Source of the DNA: Salminus brasiliensis
Lineage: Eukaryota; Chordata; Actinopteri; Characiformes; Bryconidae
Assembly (NCBI RefSeq): GCF_030463535.1
Contig: NC_132894.1
Location: 30,451,125 to 30,515,124 of the forward strand
DNA: 64,000 bases
Reading direction: 5' to 3'
Positions 1 to 10,503 of the stretch are shown here, in pieces. Both the position numbers and the translations under genes were made by a program. Positions within the stretch are counted from its first letter, which is position 1, and every line of letters starts with the position of its first letter. A model generated the notes under the pieces. It searched no databases. It saw nothing but the letters and a program-made list of their open reading frames with translations, and was not told the DNA's origin.

Positions 1-193
1 ACTGGTATAGACAGTACAGACCGACAAATTGCATGACAACTTGCCGGGGTGGCACAGGGGTTCCTAAAACTGCTTGTGTTTCCAATGGGCGGCAGCAATC
101 CTGCCCAAATGTGCGTGTGCGTATATACTTAATCTGACTGTGGTGTTGTATATATCAACCTATAGGTCTTACCAAGAGCCTACCTAAAACTTC

Positions 194-286
194 TGCTCCA
201 GGTGAGGCTCGAACTCACAACCTCGGCATAGCTTCACAAGCACTGCTGTATAAGTACCGCGCGCTGACCGATTGCGCCACTGGAGC
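194..286 (-). tRNA. tRNA-Ile(UAU), intron-containing, copy 1
   Basis: The reverse complement folds as a standard cloverleaf. The acceptor arms GCTCCAG and CTGGAGC pair perfectly and are followed by discriminator A (position 194). The anticodon stem CGGTA/TGCCG encloses the loop CTTATA-intron-A, giving anticodon UAU. A 19-nt intron sits after loop base 37, the canonical position. The T arm GTGAG-TTCGAGC-CTCAC carries an intact B box. A minus-strand TTTT at 186-189 lies a few bases past the 3' end and would serve as the Pol III terminator. UAU isoleucine tRNA decodes the rare AUA codon, and vertebrate copies are known to carry introns. This copy serves as the reference for the others. Confidence 0.95.
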
Positions 287-833
287 TCCACAAAACTACT
301 TTAATCATCTGATGTCCAGAGCGTTTTATTCTTTCCAAAACTCTGCATACTTGTGCACAAACTAGCACTTGTTTGTCATGCTTTTCTCCACGAAACATTA
401 GCAACTCAAGTAAAGAAATATCTCAATTACAAGTGCAAAAATATCACCTACCAGGACATTGTACACAAAAGCAGCGCCTGTTTTTGGCCTGTAACGATAC
501 TACAGTGCCGGCCATCCCGTCCGAGTGCTTTTACACCTAATCTGACTGTTGTAGTGCAATTCTCCTCTTAGCCAAAGTCTTTAATAAGCGTGCTATACCA
601 AGAGCCCACCAAACATGTGGAAATCCAGTTCTACTCGGAATGTAACAGCAGTTTAATCATGATTTTAGGGAGGTTTCTTGAATGAAGCCGACCGTTTGTA
701 AGCAGGCTCTCAATGCTGCAACGATGGAAGTACACCATATTTGAAGGTAAACTTATCTCCGCCTCCTCAATGCCCATCTTGAACAGCATGGAGATGTTAA
801 GGGTGCTCCAACAACACGTGCCCCAAAAGCACA

Positions 834-926
834 TGCTCCAGGTGAGGCTCGAACTCACAACCTCGGCATGGCTTCACAAGCACTGCTGTATAAGTATCGC
901 GCGCTGACCGATTGCGCCACTGGAGC
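834..926 (-). tRNA. tRNA-Ile(UAU), intron-containing, copy 2 (stem variant)
   Basis: Same architecture as copy 1, with TTTT at 825-828. Position 897 is T where other copies have C. In the RNA this changes the anticodon-stem strand CGGTA to CGATA and creates an A-C mismatch opposite TGCCG. The paralogue at 2656 keeps the paired base, so this is a recent single change that may weaken the copy. Confidence 0.88.
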
Positions 927-1474
927 TCCACAAAACTGCTTTAATCATCTGATGTCAAGAGCGTTTTATTCTTTCCAAAACTCTGCATACTTGTGCACAA
1001 ACTAGCACTTGTTTGACATGCTTTTCTCCACGAAACATTAGCAACTCAAGTAAAGAAATAACTCAATTACAAGTGCAAAAATATCACCTACCAGGACACT
1101 GTACACAAAAGCAGCGCCTGTTTTTGGCCTGTAACGATACTACAGTGCCGACCATCCCGTCCGAGTGCTTTTACACCTAATCTGACTGTTGTAGTGAAAT
1201 TCTCCTCTTAGCCAAAGTCTTCAATAAGCGTGCTATACCAAGAGCCCACCAAAGTTTTTTGTAATCCAGTTCTACTCGGAATTTACCCGCAGCTTAATCA
1301 TGATTTTAGGGAGGTTTCTTGGATGAAGCCGACCGTTTGTAAGCAGGCTCTCAATGCTGCAACGATAGAAGTACACCATATTTGAAGGTAAACTTATCTC
1401 CGCCTCCTCAATGCCCACCTTGAACAGCATGGAGATGTTAAGGGTGCTCCAACAACACGTGCACCAAAAGCACA

Positions 1475-1567
1475 TGCTCCAGGTGAGGCTCGAACTCACA
1501 ACCTCGGCATAGCTTCACCTGTACTGCTGTATAAGTACCGCGCGCTGACCGATTGCGCTACTGGAGC
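1475..1567 (-). tRNA. tRNA-Ile(UAU), intron-containing, copy 3
   Basis: Intact cloverleaf, UAU anticodon and 19-nt intron of the second sequence type (it contains ACAGGTGAAGCT in RNA sense instead of GCTTGTGAAGCT). Base 9 is A instead of G, a tolerated position. A minus-strand TTTT lies within the AAAAG just below the gene. Confidence 0.94.
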
Positions 1568-2015
1568 TCCGCGAAAGAGCTTTTAAACCTGAATTTTAGA
1601 GCGTTTCATTTTTCCACAGGTTCTGCATCCTGGTGCACAAATGAACTGTAATTTTGTTTTTCTTGCTGTTCTATACACACCGCTGTCAACTCAAGTAGTG
1701 ACTTTTCTTACTTCTAAGTGCAAACGTTTCACACAGTCTGGCCAAGACATTGTACAAACAATCATGATCTGAATTTGGCTTGTTAACGTGTCACACACAA
1801 TAAAACACAAACACAGTTGGCAACTGGTATAGACAGTACAGACCGACAAATTGCATGACAACTTGCCGGGGTGGCACAGGGGTTCCTAAAACTGCTTGTG
1901 TTTCCAATGGGCGGCAGCAATCCTGCCCAAATGTGCGTGTGCGTATATACTTAATCTGACTGTGGTGTTGTATATATCAACCTATAGGTCTTACCAAGAG
2001 CCTACCTAAAACTTC

Positions 2016-2108
2016 TGCTCCAGGTGAGGCTCGAACTCACAACCTCGGCATAGCTTCACAAGCACTGCTGTATAAGTACCGCGCGCTGACCGATTGCGCC
2101 ACTGGAGC
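2016..2108 (-). tRNA. tRNA-Ile(UAU), intron-containing, copy 4
   Basis: Identical to copy 1 and displaced by exactly 1,822 bp, as part of the second copy of the three-tRNA unit. Cloverleaf, intron and downstream TTTT are all intact. Confidence 0.95.
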
Positions 2109-2655
2109 TCCACAAAACTACTTTAATCATCTGATGTCCAGAGCGTTTTATTCTTTCCAAAACTCTGCATACTTGTGCACAAACTAGCACTTGTTTGTCA
2201 TGCTTTTCTCCACGAAACATTAGCAACTCAAGTAAAGAAATATCTCAATTACAAGTGCAAAAATATCACCTACCAGGACATTGTACACAAAAGCAGCGCC
2301 TGTTTTTGGCCTGTAACGATACTACAGTGCCGGCCATCCCGTCCGAGTGCTTTTACACCTAATCTGACTGTTGTAGTGCAATTCTCCTCTTAGCCAAAGT
2401 CTTTAATAAGCGTGCTATACCAAGAGCCCACCAAACATGTGGAAATCCAGTTCTACTCGGAATGTAACAGCAGTTTAATCATGATTTTAGGGAGGTTTCT
2501 TGAATGAAGCCGACCGTTTGTAAGCAGGCTCTCAATGCTGCAACGATGGAAGTACACCATATTTGAAGGTAAACTTATCTCCGCCTCCTCAATGCCCATC
2601 TTGAACAGCATGGAGATGTTAAGGGTGCTCCAACAACACGTGCCCCAAAAGCACA

Positions 2656-2748
2656 TGCTCCAGGTGAGGCTCGAACTCACAACCTCGGCATGGCTTCACA
2701 AGCACTGCTGTATAAGTACCGCGCGCTGACCGATTGCGCCACTGGAGC
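2656..2748 (-). tRNA. tRNA-Ile(UAU), intron-containing, copy 5
   Basis: Counterpart of copy 2 in the second 1,822-bp unit. It carries the paired base at 2719, so the anticodon stem is intact. Confidence 0.95.
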
Positions 2749-3296
2749 TCCACAAAACTGCTTTAATCATCTGATGTCAAGAGCGTTTTATTCTTTCCAA
2801 AACTCTGCATACTTGTGCACAAACTAGCACTTGTTTGACATGCTTTTCTCCACGAAACATTAGCAACTCAAGTAAAGAAATAACTCAATTACAAGTGCAA
2901 AAATATCACCTACCAGGACACTGTACACAAAAGCAGCGCCTGTTTTTGGCCTGTAACGATACTACAGTGCCGACCATCCCGTCCGAGTGCTTTTACACCT
3001 AATCTGACTGTTGTAGTGAAATTCTCCTCTTAGCCAAAGTCTTCAATAAGCGTGCTATACCAAGAGCCCACCAAAGTTTTTTGTAATCCAGTTCTACTCG
3101 GAATTTACCCGCAGCTTAATCATGATTTTAGGGAGGTTTCTTGAATGAAGCCGACCGTTTGTAAGCAGGCTCTCAATGCTGCAACGATAGAAGTACACCA
3201 TATTTGAAGGTAAACTTATCTCCGCCTCCTCAATGCCCACCTTGAACAGCATGGAGATGTTAAGGGTGCTCCAACAACACGTGCACCAAAAGCACA

Positions 3297-3389
3297 TGCT
3301 CCAGGTGAGGCTCGAACTCACAACCTCGGCATAGCTTCACCTGTACTGCTGTATAAGTACCGCGCGCTGACCGATTGCGCTACTGGAGC
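3297..3389 (-). tRNA. tRNA-Ile(UAU), intron-containing, copy 6
   Basis: Counterpart of copy 3 in the second 1,822-bp unit, with the same intron type and A at base 9. All arms pair. Confidence 0.95.
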
Positions 3390-3827
3390 TCCGCGAAAGA
3401 GCTTTTAAACCTGAATTTTAGAGCGTTTCATTTTTCCACAGGTTCTGCATCCTGGTGCACAAATGAACTGTAATTTTGTTTTTCTTGCTGTTCTATACAC
3501 ACCGCTGTCAACTCAAGTAGTGACTTTTCTTACTTCTAAGTGCAAACGTTTCACACAGTCTGGCCAAGACATTGTACAAACAATCATGATCTGAATTTGG
3601 CTTGTTAACGTGTCACACACAATAAAACACAAACACAGTTGGCAACTGGTATAGACAGTACAGACCGACAAATTGCATGACAACTTGCCGGGGTGGCACA
3701 GGGGTTCCTAAAACTGCTTGTGTTTCCAATGGGCGGCAGCAATCCTGCCCAAATGTGCGTGTGTATATACTTAATCTGACTGTGGTGTTGTATATATCAT
3801 CCTTACCAAGAGCCTACCTAAAACTTC

Positions 3828-3920
3828 TGCTCCAGGTGAGGCTCGAACTCACAACCTCGGCATGGCTTCACCTGTACTGCTGTATAAGTACCGCGCGCTG
3901 ACCGATTGCGCTACTGGAGC
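3828..3920 (-). tRNA. tRNA-Ile(UAU), intron-containing, copy 7
   Basis: Intact cloverleaf with UAU anticodon. The intron is of the second type with one change at its 3' end (CATGGC instead of CATAGC on the plus strand). It is preceded by the spacer type seen before copies 1 and 4. Confidence 0.94.
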
Positions 3921-4251
3921 TCCACAAAAATGCTTTAATCATCTGATGTCCAGAGCGTTTTATTCTTTCCAAAACTCTGAATATTTGTGCACAAACTAGC
4001 TCTTTTTTGTCATGTTTTTCTCCACGAAACATTAGCAACTCAAGTAAAGAAATATCTCAATTACAATTGCAAAAATATCACCTACCAGGACATTGTAAAC
4101 AAAAGCAGCGCCTGTTTTTGGCCTGTAACGATACTACAGTGCCGGCCATCCCGTCCGAGTGCTTTTACACCTAATCTGACTGTTGTAGTGCAATTCTCCT
4201 CTTAGCCAAAGTCTGTAATCAGCGTGCTATACCAAGAGCCCACCAAACATG

Positions 4252-4344
4252 TGCTCCAGGTGAGCCTGGAAGTCACAACCTTGGCAAGGCTCAATTTGTA
4301 CTGCAGTATACGTTCAGCAATGTGACCGACTGCATCACTGGAGT
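4252..4344 (-). pseudogene. Degenerate tRNA-Ile copy a
   Basis: Clearly derived from the same tRNA: the acceptor 3' strand, intron position and length are recognisable. The D arm, anticodon stem, T loop (TTCCAGG in place of TTCGAGC) and 5' acceptor end all carry substitutions. The flank below it has only three T on the minus strand, so the Pol III terminator present beside intact copies is missing. Confidence 0.85.
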
Positions 4345-4830
4345 TCAGCGGGTCAGTTATTAGCCGGATTTCCTGAACATATAATTATTCTATCATATCT
4401 GCATACTGGTGAGCACAATTGTCCACTGTGAAAAAACAACATCTCCTAAATATTTTGAAAACATTTTTTTATTTGAGCAGCAAATCTATAGAATTAAAAT
4501 ACAAGAGGTGGGTATGATCACAATTCATTCAATAAAACGTTGATTTTCACCTAAAATAGTTCTTTCCTTTTCTGTTTGTTTTTTTTGTTGAAATGCTGAG
4601 CGTTTTTATTTATTACTGTGATTCCTTCGTCCAACAGTTTCCTTACCTGACGATTCTTTGTCATTTATAGGCGTGGTTTATGGTAATTGGATGGTCATTC
4701 TAAAAAGCCGTCACCTGCGGCCGGTTAACAAATTCTTGACTTAAATACTCTCTACTAATAAATCATATATTTATGCAGCGTCCATGACTTCGTTGGAAAG
4801 TTTTTGGACAAGAGCAATCTCTTGCCGGAA
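4345..4830. repeat. Long spacer of the tRNA array (first of three)
   Basis: AT-rich spacer of about 490 bp between a degenerate tRNA copy and the next intact one. Closely similar spacers recur at about 6748-7243 and 8517-9010, each again directly beside a degenerate copy. No coding potential or extra RNA gene was seen. Confidence 0.8.
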
Positions 4831-5046
4831 TGGAAATCCAGTTCTACACGGAATTTACCCGCAGCTTAATCATGATTTTAGGGAGGTTTCTTGAATGAAG
4901 CCGACCGTTTGTAAGCAGGCTCTCAATGCTGCAACGATAGAAGTACACCATATTTGAAGATAAACGTATCTCCGCCTCCTCAATGCCCATCTTGAACAGC
5001 ATGGAGATGTTAAGGGTGCTCCAACAACACGTGCACCAAAAGCACA

Positions 5047-5139
5047 TGCTCCAGGTGAGGCTCGAACTCACAACCTCGGCATAGCTTCACCTGTACTGCT
5101 GTATAAGTACCGCGCGCTGACCGATTGCGCTACTGGAGC
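5047..5139 (-). tRNA. tRNA-Ile(UAU), intron-containing, copy 8
   Basis: Intact and matches copy 3 through the gene. A minus-strand TTTT lies in the CCAAAAGC just below it. Confidence 0.94.
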
Positions 5140-5588
5140 TCCGCGGAAGAGATTTTAAACCTGATTTTTAGAGCGTTTAATCTTTCCACAGGTTCTGCAT
5201 CCTGGTGCACAAATGAACTGTAATTTTGTTTTTCTTGCTGTTCTATATAGACAACGCTGTCAACTCAAGTAGTAACTTTTCTTACTTCTAAGTGCAAACG
5301 TTTCACACAGTCTGGCCAAGACATTGTACAAACAATCATGATCTGAATTTGGCTTGTTAACGTGTCACACACAAAAAAAACAAACACAGTTGGCCACTGG
5401 TATAGACAGTACAGACCGACAAATTGCATGACAACTTGCCGGGGTGGCACAGGGGTTCCTAAAACTGTTTGTGTTTCCAATGGGCGGCAGCAATCCTACC
5501 CGAATGTGCGTTTGCGTATATACTTAATTTGACTGTGGTGTTGTATATATCAACCTATAGGTCTTACCAAGAGCCTACCTAAAACTTC

Positions 5589-5681
5589 TGCTCCAGGTGA
5601 GGCTCGAACTCACAACCTCGGCATAGCTTCATAAGCACTGCTGCATAAGTACCGCGCGCTGACCGATTGCGCCACTGGAGC
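5589..5681 (-). tRNA. tRNA-Ile(UAU), copy 9 (A37G variant)
   Basis: Arms pair, but the anticodon loop reads CTTATG before the intron: the base 3' of the anticodon (position 37) is G, not A. In isoleucine tRNAs A37 normally carries the t6A modification, so this copy would lack it. The intron also differs by one base. It may be non-functional or unprocessed. Confidence 0.85.
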
Positions 5682-6230
5682 TCCACAAAACTACTTTAAT
5701 CATCTGATGTCCAGAGCGTTTTATTCTTTCCAAAACTCTGCATACTTGTGCACAAACTAGCACTTGTTTGTCATGCTTTTCTCCACGAAACATTAGCAAC
5801 TCAAGTAAAGAAATATCTCAATTACAAGTGCAAAAATATCACCTACCAGGACATTGTAAACAAAAGCAGCGCCTGTTCTTGGCCTGTAACGATACTACAG
5901 TGCCGACCATCCCGTCCGAGTGCTTTTACACCTAATCTGACTGTTGTAGTGCAATTCTCCTCTTAGCCAAAATCTTTAATCAGCGTGCTATACCAAGAGC
6001 CCACCAAAGTTTTTTTGAAATCCAGTTCTACTCGTAATTTACCCGCAGTTTAATCATGATTTTAGGGAGGTTTATTGAATGAAGCCGACCGTTTGTAAGC
6101 AGGCTCTTAATGCTGCAACGATGGAAGTACACCATATTCGAAGGTAAACGTATCTCCGCCTCCTCAATGCCCATCTTGAACAGCATGGAGATGTTAAGGG
6201 TGCTCCAACAACACGTGCACCAAAAGCACA

Positions 6231-6323
6231 TGCTCCAGGTGAGGCTCGAACTCACAACCTCGGCATAGCTTCACCTGTACTGCTGTATAAGTACCGCGCG
6301 CTGACCGATTGCGCTACTGGAGC
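6231..6323 (-). tRNA. tRNA-Ile(UAU), intron-containing, copy 10
   Basis: Intact cloverleaf with intron of the second type. The 5' flank differs by one base from its neighbours just outside the mature end. Confidence 0.94.
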
Positions 6324-6654
6324 GCCACAAAAGTGCTTTAATCATCTGATTTCCAGAGCGTTTTACTCTTTCCAAAACTCTGCATATTTGTGCACAAACT
6401 AGCTCTTGTTTGTCATGCTTTTCTCCACGAAACATTAGCAACTCAAGTAAAGAAATATCTCAATTACAAGTGCAACAATATCACCTACCAGGACATTGTA
6501 AACAAAAGCAGCGCCTGTTTTTGGCCTGTAACGATATTACAGTGGCGGCCATCCCGTCCGAGTGCTTTTACACTTAATCTGACTGTTGTAGTGCAATTCT
6601 CCTCTTAGCCAAAGTCTTTAATCAGCGTGCTATACCAAGAGCCCACCAAACATG

Positions 6655-6747
6655 TGCTCCAGGTGAGGCTGGAAGTCACAACCTTGGCAAGGCTCAATTT
6701 GTACTGCAGTATACGTTCAGCAATGTGACCGACTGCATCACTGGAGT
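6655..6747 (-). pseudogene. Degenerate tRNA-Ile copy b
   Basis: Close relative of degenerate copy a (4252-4344) with the same D-arm, anticodon-arm and T-loop damage and the same shortened T run downstream. It is followed by the same long spacer. Confidence 0.85.
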
Positions 6748-7243
6748 TCAGCGGGTCAGTTATTAGCCGGATTTCCTGAGCATATAATTATTCTATCATA
6801 TCTGCATACTGGTGAGCACAATTGTCCACTGTGAAAAAACAACATCTCCTAAATATTTCGAAAACATTTTTTTATTTGAGCAGCAAATCTATAGAATTAA
6901 AATACAAGAGGCGGGTATGATCACAATTCATTCAATAAAAAGTTGATTTTCACCTAAAATAGTTCTTTCCTTTTCTGTTTTTTTTTGTTTGTTTTTTTGT
7001 TGAAATGCTGAGGGTTTTTATTTATTACTGTGATTCCTTCGTCCAACAGTTTCCTTACCTGACGATTCTTTGTCATTTATAGGCGTGGTTTATGGTAATG
7101 GGGTGGTCATTCTAAAAAGCCGTCACCCGCGGCCGGTTAACAAATTCTTGACTTAAATACTCTCCACTAATAAATCATATGTTTATGCAGCGTCCATGAC
7201 TTCGTTGGAAAGTTTTTGGGCAAGAGCAATCTCTTGCCGGAAT
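6748..7243. repeat. Long spacer of the tRNA array (second of three)
   Basis: Paralogue of 4345-4830, with small differences in poly-T tracts near 6980-7005. No gene was seen. Confidence 0.8.
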
Positions 7244-7458
7244 GGAAATCCAGTTCTATTCGGAATTTACCCGCAGCTTAATCATGATTTTAGGTAGGTT
7301 TCTTGAATGAAGCCGACCGTTCGTAAGCAGGCTCTCAATGCTGCAACGATGGAAGTACACCATATTTGAAGATAAACGTATCTCCGCCTCCTCAATGCCC
7401 ATCTTGAACAGCACGGAGATGTTAAGGGTGCTCCAACAACACGTGCACCAAAAGCACA

Positions 7459-7551
7459 TGCTCCAGGTGAGGCTCGAACTCACAACCTCGGCATAGCTTC
7501 ACCTGTACTGCTGTATAAGTACCGCGCGCTGACCGATTGCGCTACTGGAGC
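7459..7551 (-). tRNA. tRNA-Ile(UAU), intron-containing, copy 11
   Basis: Intact and matches copies 3 and 8. Confidence 0.94.
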
Positions 7552-8000
7552 TCCGCGAAAGAGATTTTAAACCTGATTTTTAGAGCGTTTCATTTTTCCA
7601 CAGGTTCTGCATCCTGGTGCACAAATGAACTGTAATTTTGTTTTTCTTGCTGTTCTATATAGACAACGCTGTCAACTCAAGTAGTGACTTTTCTTACTTC
7701 TAAGTGCAAACGTTTCACACAGTCTGGCCAAGACATTGTACAAACAATCATGATCTGAATTTGGCTTGTTAACGTGTCACACACAAAAAAAACAAACACA
7801 GTTGGCCACTGGTATAGACAGTACAGACCGACAAATTGCATGACAACTTGCCGGGGTGGCACAGGGGTTCCTAAAACTGCTTGTGTTTCCAATGGGCGGC
7901 AGCAATCCTGCCCAAATGTGCGTGTGCGTATATACTTAATCTGACTGTGGTGTTGTATATATCAACCTATAGGTCTTACCAAGAGCCTACCTAAAACTTC

Positions 8001-8093
8001 TGCTCCAGGTGAGGCTCGAACTCACAACCTCGGCATAGCTTCACCTGTACTGCTGTATAAGTACCGCGCGCTGACCGATTGCGCCACTGGAGC
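8001..8093 (-). tRNA. tRNA-Ile(UAU), intron-containing, copy 12
   Basis: Intact. It combines the second intron type with G at base 9, a mix of the two main gene types. This fits recombination or gene conversion between array members. Confidence 0.94.
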
Positions 8094-8424
8094 TCCACAA
8101 AACTACTTTAATCATCTGATGTCCAGAACGTTTTATTCTTTCCAAAACTCTGCATACTTGTGCACAAACTAGCACTTGTTTGTCATGCTTTTCTCCACGA
8201 AACATTAGCAACTCAAGTAAAGAAATATCTCAATTACAAGTGCAAAAATATCACCTACCAGGACATTGTACACAAAAGCAGCGCCTGTTTTTGGCCTGTA
8301 ACGATACTACAGTGCCGGCCATCCCGTCCGAGTGCTTTTACACCTAATCTGACTGTTGTAGTGCAATTCTCCTCTTAGCCAAAGTCTTTAATAAGCGTGC
8401 TATACCAAGAGCCCACCAAACATG

Positions 8425-8516
8425 TGCTCCAGGTGAGGCTGGAAGTCACAACCTTGGCAAGTTCCATTTGTACTGCAGTATATGTTCAGCAATGTGACCG
8501 ACTGCATCACTGGAGT
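8425..8516 (-). pseudogene. Degenerate tRNA-Ile copy c
   Basis: Same degenerate lineage as copies a and b, with one further base lost in the intron region (92 bp). The B box is damaged and no TTTT follows it. Confidence 0.84.
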
Positions 8517-9010
8517 TCAGCGGGTCAGTTATTAGCCGGATTTCCTGAGCATATAATTATTCTATCATATCTGCATACTGGTGAGCACAATTGTCCACTG
8601 TGAAAAAACAACATCTCCTAAATATTTCGAAAACATTTTTTTATTTGAGCAGCAAATCTATAGAATTAAAATACAAGAGGTGGGTATGATCACAATTCAT
8701 TCAATAAAACCTTGATTTTCACCTAAAATAGTTCTTTCCTTTTCTGTTTTTTTTGTTTGTTTTTTTGTTGAAATGCTGAGGGTTTTTATTTATCACTGTG
8801 ATTCCTTCGTCCAACAGTTTCCTTACCTGACGATTGTTTGTCATTTATAGGCGTTGTTTATGGTAATGGAATGGTCATTCTAAAAGGCCGTCACCCGCGG
8901 CCGGTTAACAAATCCTTGACTTAAATACTCTCCACTAATAAATCATATGTTTATGCAGCGTCCATGACTTCGTTGGAAAGTTTTTGGGCAAGAGCAATCT
9001 CTTGCCGGAA
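8517..9010. repeat. Long spacer of the tRNA array (third of three)
   Basis: Paralogue of the spacers at 4345 and 6748. No gene was seen. Confidence 0.8.
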
Positions 9011-9226
9011 TAGAAATCCAGTTCTACTCGTAATTTACCCGCAGCTTAATCATGATTTTATGTAGGTTTCTTGAATGAAGCCGATCGTTTGTAAGCAGGC
9101 TCTCAATGCTGCAACGATGGAAGTACACCATATTTGAAGGTAAACTTATCTCCGCCTCCTCAATGCCCATCTTGAACAGCATGGAGATGTGAAGGGTGCT
9201 CCAACAACACGTGCCCCAAAAGCACA

Positions 9227-9319
9227 TGCTCCAGGTGAGGCTGGAACTCACAACCTCGGCATAGCTTCACCTGTACTGCTGTATAAGTACCGCGCGCTGA
9301 CCGATTGCGCTACTGGAGC
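9227..9319 (-). tRNA. tRNA-Ile(UAU), copy 13 (T-loop variant)
   Basis: Cloverleaf intact except that the T loop reads TTCCAGC instead of TTCGAGC. This changes the conserved purine at position 57, which lies within the internal B-box promoter. Transcription and tertiary folding may be reduced. Confidence 0.83.
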
Positions 9320-9769
9320 TCCGCAGAAGAGCTTTTAAACCTGATTTTTAGAGCGTTTAATTTTTCCACAGGTTCTGCATCCTGGTGCACAAATTAACTG
9401 TAATTTAGTTTTTCTTGCTGTTCTATATAGACAACGCTGTCAACTCAAGTAGTAACTTTTCTTACTTCTAAGTGCAAACGTTTCACACAGTCTGGCCAAG
9501 ACATTGTACAAACAATCATGATCTGAATTTGGCTTGTTAACGTGTCACACACAAAAAAAAACAAACACAGTTGGCCACTGGTATAGACAGTACAGACCGA
9601 CAAATTGCATGACAACTTGCCGGGGTGGCACAGGGGTTCCTAAAACTGTTTGTGTTTCCAATGGGCGGCAGCAATCCTACCCGAATGTGCGTTTGCGTAT
9701 ATACTTAATTTGACTGTGGTGTTGTATATATCAACCTATAGGTCTTACCAAGAGCCTACCTAAAACTTC

Positions 9770-9862
9770 TGCTCTAGGTGAGGCTCGAACTCACAACCTC
9801 GGCATAGCTTCACAAGCACTGCTGTATAAGTACCGCGCGCTGACCGATTGCGCCACTGGAGC
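9770..9862 (-). tRNA. tRNA-Ile(UAU), copy 14 (acceptor variant)
   Basis: The acceptor 3' strand reads CTAGAGC rather than CTGGAGC, giving one A-C mismatch in the acceptor stem. All other arms and the intron match copy 1. Confidence 0.87.
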
Positions 9863-10410
9863 TCCACAAAACTACTTTAATCATCTGATGTCCAGAGCGT
9901 TTTATTCTTTCCAAAACTCTGCATACTTGTGCACAAACTAGCACTTGTTTGTCATGCTTTTCTCCACGAAACATTAGCAACTCAAGTAAAGAAATATCTC
10001 AATTACAAGTGCAAAAATATCACCTACCAGGACATTGTACACAAAAGCAGCGCCTGTTCTTGGCCTGTAACGATACTACAGTGCCGACCATCCCGTCCGA
10101 GTGCTTTTACACCTAATCTGACTGTTGTAGTGCAATTCTCCTCTTAGCCAAAGTCTTTAATCAGCGTGCTATACCAAGAGCCCACCAAAGTTTTTTGAAA
10201 TCCAGTTCTACTCGGAATTTACCCGAAGTTTAATCATGATTTTAGGGAGGTTTATTGAATGAAGCCGACCGTTTGTAAGCAGGCTCTCAATGCTGCAACG
10301 ATAGAAGTACACCATATTTGAAGGTAAACGTATCTCCGCCTCCTCAATGCCCATCTTGAACAGCATGGAGATGTTGAGGGTGCTCCAACAACACGTGCAC
10401 CAAAAGCACA

Positions 10411-10503
10411 TGCTCCAGGTGAGGCTCGAACTCACAACCTCGGCATAGCTTCACCTGTACTGTTGTATAAGTACCGCGCGCTGACCGATTGCGCTACTGG
10501 AGC
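10411..10503 (-). tRNA. tRNA-Ile(UAU), intron-containing, copy 15
   Basis: Last copy of the array and closest to the unrelated DNA on the right. The mature sequence is intact; the intron has one private change. The array homology stops within about 20 bp of this gene. Confidence 0.93.

Larger units (their letters stand above)
1..10503 (-). repeat. Tandem tRNA-Ile(UAU) gene array (higher-order repeat)
   Basis: Eighteen tRNA-Ile-derived loci (15 intact-looking, 3 degenerate), all on the minus strand. Spacing between successive loci takes a few values: about 640, 541, 424 and 800 bp. Each value reflects a distinct spacer type, and the types recur in blocks. Positions 1-1822 and 1823-3644 are two copies of a three-tRNA unit. 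Positions 5047-7458 and 7459-9226 are related blocks that differ by presence of one tRNA spacer unit. The window opens in the middle of a unit, so the array continues to the left. The short open frames of 72-75 codons that recur here follow the repeat period and read through spacer and tRNA sequence, so they are not genes. Confidence 0.93.

Noticed and set aside
353-10435. Recurring 72-75-codon open frames on both strands in the first 10.4 kb
   Set aside because: They repeat with the tRNA-array period, run through spacer and tRNA bodies, and carry no protein-like features.
1-10503. tRNA-derived SINE array
   Set aside because: The tRNA parts are full length, intron-bearing, terminated by TTTT and lack a SINE body or A-rich tail; the tandem period is that of gene-plus-spacer.
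1-10503. CRISPR-like array
   Set aside because: The repeats are tRNA genes with 330-700-bp spacers in a eukaryotic genome; length and organisation do not fit.
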